Assembly (NCBI GenBank): GCA_905236675.1
Contig: CAJOND010000008.1
Coordinates: 1-64,000 of the forward strand
Direction of reading: 5' to 3'
DNA: 64,000 nucleotides
Source of the DNA: Candidatus Rifleibacteriota bacterium
GTDB taxonomy: Bacteria; Muiribacteriota; Ozemobacteria; Ozemobacterales; Ozemobacteraceae
Shown: in pieces, positions 56,945 through 64,000 of the stretch
Layout of the letters: each line of letters begins with the position of its first letter
Position numbering within the stretch: the stretch's first letter is position 1
Translations under genes and position numbers: made by a program
Notes under the pieces: model-generated
The model's database searches: none
What the model was told of the DNA's origin: nothing
The model's input: the letters and a program-made list of their open reading frames with translations, nothing else

Positions 56945-57880
56945 ATGATACTAAACACTGGTGGAAGAACAGATATTGTTCAGTATTATTCCGAGTGGCT
57001 TTTAAATAGATTCAAGGAAGGTTTTGTCTATTCAAGAAATCCCTTTTATCCTTCTAAGGTTAGTAAATATGAGCTTTCACCAGATAAAATAGATTGTGTT
57101 GTGTTCTGTTCAAAAAACTACGAGCCGATTCTAGAAAGATTGCACGAAATAACTGATAAATATAATACATATTTTCATTACACTATCACTGCCTACGGGA
57201 AAGATATTGAGCCTAGGGTTCCTTCCATAGAAAAAAGCATTGAAACATTATTTAAGCTTGAAAAAATCGTAGGCAAACAAAGAATTGCCTGGAGATATGA
57301 TCCTGTTTTGCTTACAAATAAATATACGATTGATTATCATTTAAAAACTTTTGAATGTATGGCTGAAAAGTTATCAAAGCATATAGACCGTTGTATTTTC
57401 AGTTTTGTACAAATCTATAAAAAATTAAAGACAAATATGCCTGAAGCAAGAGCTTTAAATGATGAAGAAAAGAATTTAATTGCAAAAGGATTAGGTAAAA
57501 TTGCTAAAAAATTTAATATACATTTGCAATCCTGTGCTGAAAATGGCGATTACCAAAAATACGGAATCTATCCATCTGGTTGTATGACTTTTGAAATTCT
57601 CGGCAAAGCAAACAATATAGCTTTTAAAAAGCTGAAACACAACGGAATGAGAAAAAACTGCAATTGCATTGAGTGGAGAGATATAGGTGCTTATAATACC
57701 TGTCCTAATGGTTGCCGCTATTGCTACGCAAATGCAAACCCTGAAAAGGCTATTGAAAACTATAAGCATCACGACAAAAATTCGCCTATTTTACTAGACA
57801 AAATCAACGATACAGACGTAATTCTTCAAGCTAATCAGACTTCTTTTATTGATAGATCTTTGAATCTAGGGCTATTTTAA
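56945..57880 (+). CDS. DUF1848 family protein with C-terminal cysteine cluster
   Basis: 311 residues. The opening MILNTGGRTDIVQYYSEWLL and FKEGFVYSRNPFYPSKVSKY, the central WRYDPVLLTNKYTIDYHLKT and the end GAYNTCPNGCRYCYANANPE define DUF1848. The CX3CX2CYAN pattern resembles a radical-SAM cluster motif but lies at the C-terminus, so these look like circularly altered or degenerate radical-SAM proteins; that is inference. Additional Cys at CNCIEW could bind a second cluster. Substrate unknown. It converges on the XRE regulator with 12 bp between them. Single-gene unit. Confidence 0.85.
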   Translation: MILNTGGRTDIVQYYSEWLLNRFKEGFVYSRNPFYPSKVSKYELSPDKIDCVVFCSKNYEPILERLHEITDKYNTYFHYTITAYGKDIEPRVPSIEKSIETLFKLEKIVGKQRIAWRYDPVLLTNKYTIDYHLKTFECMAEKLSKHIDRCIFSFVQIYKKLKTNMPEARALNDEEKNLIAKGLGKIAKKFNIHLQSCAENGDYQKYGIYPSGCMTFEILGKANNIAFKKLKHNGMRKNCNCIEWRDIGAYNTCPNGCRYCYANANPEKAIENYKHHDKNSPILLDKINDTDVILQANQTSFIDRSLNLGLF

Positions 57881-57892
57881 AGGGAAAAAATC

Positions 57893-58135
57893 TCACTTTA
57901 TTTCCTGTTCTAACTCATCAAATTCAGGTGTTGAAAAAAATTCCCCCAAAGTAATACCGAAACCATCACAAAGCTTTTTAATGGTTACGGTACCAGGATT
58001 CTTGCTCTCTCCTAACAGAATGCTTTTTACAGTAGCTTGGGGTACAGCAGAAATATAGCTAATTTTATTAGGTGTTATCCCTTTAGGTTTACATAACTGT
58101 TTTATTCTAAATGCTATTGCTTCTCTTGTGTTCAT
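57893..58135 (-). CDS. XRE-family transcriptional regulator
   Basis: 80 residues, nearly all helix-turn-helix. AIAFRIKQLCKPKGITPNKI, SAVPQATVKSILLGESKNPG (recognition region) and TVTIKKLCDGFGITLGEFF follow the Cro/C1 pattern, with a short acidic tail. There is no sensor domain. It diverges from the dynamin-like operon, with a perfect 34-bp palindrome in the shared 222-bp region, so it probably represses itself and that operon. It could instead act elsewhere in the chromosome. Confidence 0.88.
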   Translation of the reverse strand: MNTREAIAFRIKQLCKPKGITPNKISYISAVPQATVKSILLGESKNPGTVTIKKLCDGFGITLGEFFSTPEFDELEQEIK

Positions 58136-58175
58136 TAATCATAACTCACTGAAATTTATTATAAAGCAAAATTTT

Positions 58176-58209
58176 TTATTGCTTTAGTGATGTATCACTA
58201 AAGCAATAA
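58176..58209. promoter_or_regulatory. 34-bp perfect palindrome, likely operator of the XRE regulator
   Basis: TTATTGCTTTAGTGAT (58176-58191), GT, ATCACTAAAGCAATAA (58194-58209). An extra half-site TAAAGCAA lies at 58162-58169. It sits 40 bp from the XRE start and 150 bp before the first dynamin-like gene. Perfect dyad symmetry beside an XRE gene is the usual arrangement for an autoregulated operator. It could also form an RNA hairpin, but no T-run follows on either strand. Confidence 0.65.
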
Positions 58210-58357
58210 GCTTTTAAGTTTTATATTATTTAAAAATGTTTTTAGATTCTCTTAAAAGTGGATTTAGATAATGTTTTTTCAAAATAAACGAGTTATACAA
58301 AACCAAAAAACAAATTAGAACTTTGTTTAAAAAAGGTTAATAAAGGGGGAATTGTTG

Positions 58358-60127
58358 ATGGATAATCTTCAAAAAAATTTTTTGCTGAAAGATAATATAA
58401 ATAAGCTGAGTAAATTTGCTAATGATGCAGGATTTGCAGAAATTTCAAAAGCAACTCGAAAGATAATAAGCGATACTAAAAAACATGCTTTTACAGTTGC
58501 TGTAGTAGGTGAGTTCAGTCGTGGTAAAAGCACTCTTATAAATATGTTGTTAGGCGAAGATGTTTTACCTATTGGAGACTTACCAACAACGGCAATGCTT
58601 ACTTCCATAAAATATGGTGAAGAAAAAAACATTAGAGTCTTTAATAATAGTGGCGAGCAAATAGGCGAGTTTCCATTTAGCGAAGATTCTTGGGATAATA
58701 TCTGTAATAATAAGAGTTCAGCTGAACTTGCCAATGAAAAAGCTGTTGTATCTTTTAATTCTTCCTGGTTAAAGGAAAACGAAATTGAAATCTTCGATAC
58801 TCCTGGCGCTGGCGATTTGGAAGAAGAACGAGCTAAAGTTATTGGGGATGCGTTGCTTTCCTGTGATGGAGCTATAATCGCAATTGCTGCTACCTCTCCA
58901 TTAAGTTTAAGCGAAAAACTATTTATAGAGCAACGTTTGATTATGCATAAGGTTCCTTTTTTAATGCTGGTTATAACGAAGCTTGATTTGGTTAAGGAAA
59001 ATGAGAGAGATGGAATAATAAACTATATAAAAAGTAAGTTGCAGACTCTAAAAACTGAAATACCTATATTCATTGCTGATAAAAATACTATTCCTCAAGA
59101 TTTCGATATGAATTTTGTTGGAATAGAAAAAATAAAAGAACAAATTGTTTCATGGAAAAACAACCATGAACGTTTAAATCTTATTAATCTTTCTATGGCT
59201 GCAAAAGCTTTCTATTTTTCTAAGTCTTTATTAGACAGTCTGAAAGAAAAAAAATCTTATGTTGATAAAGATGACAATGAAATAAAAAAAGCAATTGAGG
59301 CCAAAAAGCTTCAAATTTTGCAAACCAGTTTGGAATGGGAAAATTTAAGACTTAAATTAGATGAAAAGGCAGATGAATGTACTGATTGGCTGCTAAAACA
59401 AATGTCTGCCTACAAAGATGACCTAATAGAAAGTTTAAGGGTTAGTATGTATCAAACAGACGATTTGAATAATTGGGCTGCAAAAACTTATCCTAATAAA
59501 GTAAGGTTGGAATTAACTACCATTGCATCAAACCTTTCTAGCGATCTGAAATCCAGATTTTATAGCGATAAAAAATGGTTTAATGATGAATTGCAAAAAC
59601 AATTTAATGTTCAGGTTCAAAAAGACATCATTTTCAAAAGTATAGATTTAGAACAGACGAATGCTGACTATTTCAAAGATATTATAGATAATAAAAAGGG
59701 AAATGAATCTAAGAAAACAATGCAAAATTTAGGAGTTATTGCAATATCTTTAGGTCTATGGATATTTACTCCAATTCCTCCTGTAATCTCTGTTCTTGGT
59801 GGTAAACTTCTCTCTGACTATTTTGTAAATAAAATTAGTGCAAAAACTAACATAAATTCACAGCGTGAAATTATTTGGAAAGCTATTCTTGATGAAATTC
59901 CAAGTGTAATAAATAACGCAACCTCACCAACTAGAGACAGAATTAAAACTATTTATAAAAATTTAGCAAGTGAATCTGAGGAACTTGAAAAAGTTTGGAA
60001 AGACACTCAGCAACAGTTTATAGACCAATTGTCAAATAAAGTTAAAACCAGCGGTATTGATATATGCGTGAATATTCTAGATATAGAAAATCTGCAAAAG
60101 CAGTTTCAGGCTTTTCTTGCAAAATAG
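58358..60127 (+). CDS. Dynamin-like GTPase 1
   Basis: About 589 residues from the ATG at 58358 (AGGGGGA 7 nt upstream; TTG codons at 58352 and 58355 are in frame). GTPase motifs: G1 VVGEFSRGKSTLIN (about residue 50), G2 Thr in DLPTTAMLTSIKYG, G3 IFDTPGAGD and G4 VITKLDLV. Long helical stalk regions follow, and a hydrophobic segment at about 455-490 (GVIAISLGLWIFTPIPPVIS) that could be a membrane paddle. This is the bacterial dynamin-like (BDLP) plan. Such proteins bend or fuse membranes and some protect against phage or pore damage. First gene of a tandem set. Confidence 0.9.
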   Translation: MDNLQKNFLLKDNINKLSKFANDAGFAEISKATRKIISDTKKHAFTVAVVGEFSRGKSTLINMLLGEDVLPIGDLPTTAMLTSIKYGEEKNIRVFNNSGEQIGEFPFSEDSWDNICNNKSSAELANEKAVVSFNSSWLKENEIEIFDTPGAGDLEEERAKVIGDALLSCDGAIIAIAATSPLSLSEKLFIEQRLIMHKVPFLMLVITKLDLVKENERDGIINYIKSKLQTLKTEIPIFIADKNTIPQDFDMNFVGIEKIKEQIVSWKNNHERLNLINLSMAAKAFYFSKSLLDSLKEKKSYVDKDDNEIKKAIEAKKLQILQTSLEWENLRLKLDEKADECTDWLLKQMSAYKDDLIESLRVSMYQTDDLNNWAAKTYPNKVRLELTTIASNLSSDLKSRFYSDKKWFNDELQKQFNVQVQKDIIFKSIDLEQTNADYFKDIIDNKKGNESKKTMQNLGVIAISLGLWIFTPIPPVISVLGGKLLSDYFVNKISAKTNINSQREIIWKAILDEIPSVINNATSPTRDRIKTIYKNLASESEELEKVWKDTQQQFIDQLSNKVKTSGIDICVNILDIENLQKQFQAFLAK

Positions 60128-60139
60128 GAGTTTTATAAA

Positions 60140-62152
60140 ATGGGAAATACAATCGGTTCTTACGCAGAATTTAAGGATAAACAAGAAAGATTAAGTGCAA
60201 TAATAAGAGAAAGTTCAGATTGCTTAAAAGAACTTTCTTCAAATCAATATGCAGAAAAATTAAACCAGCTTTCTAAGAAGGTTTTAGATGACAGTTTTAA
60301 AATTATGGTAGTAGGAACTTTTAAAAATGGAAAATCTACCTTTATCAATTCCATTTTAGGAAAAGAAATATTGCCTGCTTATGCTGTTCCTTGCACAGCT
60401 GTAATAAATGAAGTTAAATATGGGAAAGAAAGTGCTGTTTTATACTTTAGAAACCCTCTTCCAGATAAATTGCCTAGCGAACTTCCTGGTTCTGTCGAAA
60501 ATCATATAAACAGAAATGGGAAAAAAGATTTACCACCTATAACTATTCCATATAAGGAAATAGAAGACTATGTCTGTATTCCAATGAATAAAGACTTTAA
60601 TGAAATAGCCTTAGAAAGTCCATATGAAAAATTAGAATTGTTTTGGCCTTCTAATTTGCTGGAAAATGGTGTGGAAATCATTGACTCTCCAGGTCTTAAC
60701 GAGCATGAAACAAGAACAAAGGTAACTAGTGAATATTTGTCTAAAGCTGATGCTATTCTTTTTGTTTTAAATGCGCAGGCTATTTGTTCACAAGAAGAAA
60801 TGAAATTTATTAAAAATAGCTTAAGTTCTTATGGTTTTACAAATCCTTTCTTTATTGTTAATAGATTTGATGCTATCAGAGAACGTGAAAAACAAAAACT
60901 GATTGATTTTACACATAGCAAATTAGATCAATATACAAAACAGAAAATTTATTTTGTTTCTGCTCTCGATGCCTTAGATGGCAAAGAAGAAAATGATGAG
61001 GCTTTGCTTAATAAATCTGGTATTCCTGAGTTAGAAAATGACTTAGCTGTATTTTTAACTAACGAACGTGGAAAAGCAAAACTTAGACAACCTGTCAATG
61101 AACTTACACATATTCTTCAGAGAATTGTTCTAAATAAATATATTCCTGACCAACGCAAACTTTTAGAAGTTGACTTAAACGAAATAAAAAGACGTTTGGA
61201 AAATGAAAAGCCTAAGTTGGATGTTTTAAAAGAGAAAAAAGAGCAGTTAAAAAAGAATTTTACAAACAGAATTAATAGCACTTCTAAACAGCTAGCTTTC
61301 TTGGTCAAAGAAAACACAAGAAGTCTTGGAAATAAGGTTTCTACTTGGGTTAATGAATGTAATATTGACAAAGATGTATGGGCAGTTTCTGGTGAAGATG
61401 CGCGTAAAAAAGCTGCTGAAAAAATATTGAATTATGTTTCTGCAAAAATAGAAGCAGAACAGCATGAATGGAACAATGAAGTATTAAGGCCTGAAATAAC
61501 TAAAGGGATTGAAGAAATATTTGAATCTGCTGAAAACCGCATTTCAGAAATATATAGCGTTATTGATTCTATAAATATTGGTTTGACTGGTGGTAACCCA
61601 AATACAGAAGCAGTTCCAACATGGGAACGTATTGCAGGTGCTGTAGGCGGTTTGATGGTTGGTGATTTTTCTTCAGCTATTTCTGGTGGAATAAATGGTT
61701 TAAGTAAAGAATTTTTTCAAAATTTAGGAATAAACTTAGGTTTGGCATTTGGTCTTTCTATGCTAGGAATTTTAAATCCTGTAACTGCTATTCCTGCTTT
61801 AATAGGTTTAATTGCTCATAGCTTCATTACTGGTGGCAATAAAGTTAGAGAGCAGATTAAAAAAGGTGTTGCAGAAGAAATAGTAAAACAGCTTAGCCAG
61901 CAGTCTAATAAAATTGCAGATAATATGCAGCAACAGTTTGAAGACAAGTTTTTCAAGCAGGCAAACCAGATTATTGATGCACTGGACTTTGAAATAAATT
62001 CTGTTGAACAGAAAGTAAACGATATTATTTCGGAAAAAGAAAAAGGCGAAGAAGCTGTTTCACAAAAGAAAGCTCTCTTGAACCGCTGTGAAAAGCATAT
62101 TAGGACTATTCTCGGTTCTTTGCAAGAGTTCAACGAATTTGTGTCCGCTTAA
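60140..62152 (+). CDS. Dynamin-like GTPase 2
   Basis: 670 residues. G1 VVGTFKNGKSTFINSILG (about 55), the G2 region AVPCTAVINEVKYG, G3 EIIDSPGLNEHETR and G4 IVNRFDAI, a variant of the NKXD/TKXD signature. Coiled-coil-rich segments follow (EKPKLDVLKEKKEQLKKNFT). A glycine-rich hydrophobic region at about 500-570 (NLGLAFGLSMLGILNPVTAI, PALIGLIAHSFI) looks like a membrane-inserting hairpin, and a C-terminal coiled coil ends the protein. It starts 12 bp after GTPase 1 and differs clearly from it in sequence. Bacterial dynamins often occur as such unequal pairs that hetero-oligomerise. Confidence 0.9.
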   Translation: MGNTIGSYAEFKDKQERLSAIIRESSDCLKELSSNQYAEKLNQLSKKVLDDSFKIMVVGTFKNGKSTFINSILGKEILPAYAVPCTAVINEVKYGKESAVLYFRNPLPDKLPSELPGSVENHINRNGKKDLPPITIPYKEIEDYVCIPMNKDFNEIALESPYEKLELFWPSNLLENGVEIIDSPGLNEHETRTKVTSEYLSKADAILFVLNAQAICSQEEMKFIKNSLSSYGFTNPFFIVNRFDAIREREKQKLIDFTHSKLDQYTKQKIYFVSALDALDGKEENDEALLNKSGIPELENDLAVFLTNERGKAKLRQPVNELTHILQRIVLNKYIPDQRKLLEVDLNEIKRRLENEKPKLDVLKEKKEQLKKNFTNRINSTSKQLAFLVKENTRSLGNKVSTWVNECNIDKDVWAVSGEDARKKAAEKILNYVSAKIEAEQHEWNNEVLRPEITKGIEEIFESAENRISEIYSVIDSINIGLTGGNPNTEAVPTWERIAGAVGGLMVGDFSSAISGGINGLSKEFFQNLGINLGLAFGLSMLGILNPVTAIPALIGLIAHSFITGGNKVREQIKKGVAEEIVKQLSQQSNKIADNMQQQFEDKFFKQANQIIDALDFEINSVEQKVNDIISEKEKGEEAVSQKKALLNRCEKHIRTILGSLQEFNEFVSA

Positions 62153-62222
62153 AATAGTAGTTTTATAAATCGAGCGTTAATTGTTCTTTTTTTATATAGT
62201 TGGTCATGGATAGGAGATTGTT

Positions 62223-62699
62223 ATGGGTGATGAATTATACTTTAGTTTCATCTGTATTGGAATTGGTATTATTATAATGTATTGGGTTATGTGGGCTATT
62301 TTCAGCATTAATTGCAATAAGTGTCATACTCAAATCTGGCCTTTAAAAAAATGCCCCCATTGCCATGATGACCCAAGAGCTGAATATAAAAATTGCAATT
62401 ATTGTAACAATAGAATAAGAGCTTCTATATATAATAATTGCCCAAAGTGCGGTTATGATCCAGATGCTAGATATGTTGTATGTAGCAATTGCGAAAATAA
62501 AACCTATTATTCAAATCAAGTTTGTCCTTTTTGTAATGAGAATCCGCATGAATTTAGACCAGTAACTAAACTATTTAGATTTGGTGAAAAATTGGTAAAA
62601 GGAATAGCAAGTTCAGCACCTAAAATCGGAAGAGATTTGCAAAGAGGAGTACAAAATGTTGGAAGTAAGATGCTTTACGATTTTTTTAAGAATTTATGA
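62223..62699 (+). CDS. Membrane-anchored zinc-ribbon protein
   Basis: 158 residues. One N-terminal helix (FSFICIGIGIIIMYWVMWAI, about 7-26) leads to three pairs of zinc-knuckle motifs: CNKCHTQIWPLKKCPHC, CNYCNNRIRASIYNNCPKCG and CSNCENKTYYSNQVCPFC, that is, three zinc ribbons of the CX2C...CX2C kind. The C-terminal 45 residues are basic and amphipathic (RFGEKLVKGIASSAPKIGRD). It sits between dynamin-like genes 2 and 3 on the same strand, 70 bp after the former. No enzymatic domain. It may tether or sense for the GTPases; this is inferred from position only. Confidence 0.8.
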   Translation: MGDELYFSFICIGIGIIIMYWVMWAIFSINCNKCHTQIWPLKKCPHCHDDPRAEYKNCNYCNNRIRASIYNNCPKCGYDPDARYVVCSNCENKTYYSNQVCPFCNENPHEFRPVTKLFRFGEKLVKGIASSAPKIGRDLQRGVQNVGSKMLYDFFKNL

Positions 62700-62753
62700 T
62701 TAGAAAGCAGAAATCTCACAGAATTAAATTTGGATAATTCAAGGACGAACTCA

Positions 62754-64000
62754 ATGTCAGATAATTCAAAATTTTATGATCATATATTATTTATAGAGCG
62801 TTTAATTGAAAATTATAAAGATAGATTAGATACTTCTCTTATCGAAGATTTAACAACTCAGTTAAATTATATAAAAGAAAAACAGCAGGATAAACTGTTA
62901 AATATAAGCGTTGTCGGTGATTTCAGCACTGGTAAAAGCACATTTATAAATGCTTTGTTAAAATGTGGTCTGCTTGAAATGGAGGATTTACAAAGCACTA
63001 CTACCGCTTCTACTATAATTGAACATGCAAACTTCTTTGGCATAGAAATAGACTATAAAAACAAAGAAAAAACTCAAAAAACTCAAAAGAAGAATAATAG
63101 TTTAATAAGTTATTTCAGCTCTTTGTTCTCTTCTAGTAAAAATAATAATATCACTAAATTTAGAACTATAGAGGAATTGAAAAATGAAATAAAAAACTTT
63201 GGAGCTTCTATAGATAAATCTAAAGATATAGAGAAGATAAATGTTTATCTGCCTGCTTTTTCCCTTAAAGATATTTTCAGAATTATAGATACTCCTGGTT
63301 TAAATGCTACAGATTTATGGCTGGAAGACATCACAAAATCAACAATAGAAAAGCTTTCCGATGCTTCCGTAATAATTGTTGATGCTAATAAGATTTTACC
63401 CAAAAACTTTTGTGATTTTATAAAAGCAAATCTTTCTAATGTGCTTTCTCAATGTGTTTTTATAGTAACTAAGATAGATCAGATTCGTAGAGAAAAAGAG
63501 CGAATAAGGGTGTTAGAGGCTATAAAAAATAAGGTGGAATTAGAATTTAACTTTAAAGACCCACTTATTTTAACTTATGTTTCTACTGAAATATTGAAAA
63601 AAAATAAATTAGAAGATGGTGAGGTAAACAGTGATTTTTTACAAATAACAGAAGAAAACGAAAGAAAACTATTGGATTACGTTAGAAATAAGAAAAAAGA
63701 AGTTCAGACTAAGAAGTTGATTTCAATGATACAACGTTTATATAACGCTATTAGTATGCAGATGAAAAATATTCGAACAGACTTTGAATCAGAACTTGCA
63801 ATGCTGATGCGCTCAAAACAAAGTGATTTGAAATCCTTTGTTTCTATTCAAAAAGATAAAAGAAGTAAAGAGTTTAAAGATGTTTTTTCTGAGCTTTCTT
63901 CTGACTATAAATTGAATTGTAAAAATGCTGGCAATACATGCGTTTCCATTTTCTTAGAACGTATAGATGAAGTTCAATGTAAATCAGTTCAAGAATTAAA
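62754..64000 (+). CDS. Dynamin-like GTPase 3, C-terminus beyond window
   Basis: Open from the ATG at 62754 (AAGGA 8 nt upstream) to the window edge, about 415 codons seen. G1 VVGDFSTGKSTFINALL (about residue 52), G2 Thr in STTTASTIIEH, G3 IIDTPGLNATD and G4 IVTKIDQI are intact. There is a Lys/Asn/Ser-rich insert after G2 (EKTQKTQKKNNS) that may be a flexible loop. Helical sequence follows (IQRLYNAISMQMKNIRTDFE). It is the third member of the tandem array and differs from the other two, so the set did not arise by recent duplication. The locus may continue past the edge. Confidence 0.85.
   Translation, partial: MSDNSKFYDHILFIERLIENYKDRLDTSLIEDLTTQLNYIKEKQQDKLLNISVVGDFSTGKSTFINALLKCGLLEMEDLQSTTTASTIIEHANFFGIEIDYKNKEKTQKTQKKNNSLISYFSSLFSSSKNNNITKFRTIEELKNEIKNFGASIDKSKDIEKINVYLPAFSLKDIFRIIDTPGLNATDLWLEDITKSTIEKLSDASVIIVDANKILPKNFCDFIKANLSNVLSQCVFIVTKIDQIRREKERIRVLEAIKNKVELEFNFKDPLILTYVSTEILKKNKLEDGEVNSDFLQITEENERKLLDYVRNKKKEVQTKKLISMIQRLYNAISMQMKNIRTDFESELAMLMRSKQSDLKSFVSIQKDKRSKEFKDVFSELSSDYKLNCKNAGNTCVSIFLERIDEVQCKSVQEL

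Overview
The window is AT-rich chromosomal DNA from a bacterium I cannot place securely. The gene set points to a poorly sampled, probably Gram-negative-type lineage: a type IV pilus retraction ATPase with pseudopilins, a MurJ flippase, a polysaccharide cluster, a K+-dependent membrane pyrophosphatase, several TPR proteins with export signals, sigma-54 regulation, and large membrane-bound SpoIIE-type phosphatases. A phylum such as Candidatus Riflebacteria or a relative would fit, but that is a guess from gene content. There are no rRNA or tRNA genes, no CRISPR array and no intact insertion sequence. Coding density is high. Most genes use A/T-ending codons, while ahcY, cmk-rpsA, gapA, pgk and tpiA use more C-ending codons, as expected for highly expressed genes.

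Layout. 1-4100 (minus): a pilus/pseudopilin operon ending in a lipoprotein cut by the window edge; one pseudopilin carries an apparent frameshift. 4146-8818 (minus): surface polysaccharide genes (wecB, two glycosyltransferases, a Wzy-like polymerase broken by two compensating frameshifts). 9014-15737 (plus): hppA with an unusual repetitive C-terminal tail, then cysteine desulfidase, a DUF3737 beta-helix protein and a PatB/MalY C-S lyase. 15734-18411 (minus): coaE and a GAF/PAS histidine kinase. 18858-26831 (plus): ahcY, a cytidylate kinase-ribosomal protein S1 fusion, and gapA-pgk-tpiA with clear terminators. 28008-33559 (plus): histidine kinase, NtrC-type regulator, a secreted CXXCH protein and a TPR-deacetylase. 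33690-36000: a Sel1 lipoprotein, a TPR/metallopeptidase and a small hydrophilic protein. 36201-41915: two related SpoIIE-type phosphatases facing each other with overlapping 3' ends. 42473-46846 (minus): pnp, rpsO and an RlmD-type methyltransferase. 47120-50318: an exported protein, a PHP phosphoesterase and a glycosyltransferase. 50646-54115 (minus): pilT, a cNMP/GAF protein and murJ. 54414-57880: an NqrF-like reductase, a glycosyltransferase and a DUF1848 protein. 57893-64000: an XRE regulator, then three dynamin-like GTPases with a zinc-ribbon membrane protein between the second and third, running off the window.

The best candidate for an undescribed system is the right end. A small XRE repressor gene diverges from the tandem dynamin-like operon, and a perfect 34-bp palindrome lies between them. 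Other points of interest are the probably extracytoplasmic repeat tail on the pyrophosphatase, the internal ribosome binding site inside the Cmk-S1 fusion, a hairpin that merges the rpsA terminator with the gapA promoter, a 180-bp MITE-like element with 15-bp inverted ends and a 5-bp target duplication, and a family of mosaic pyrimidine-rich intergenic repeats. Three apparent single-base frameshifts, all in the first 9 kb, may be sequencing errors and should be checked before being read as biology.
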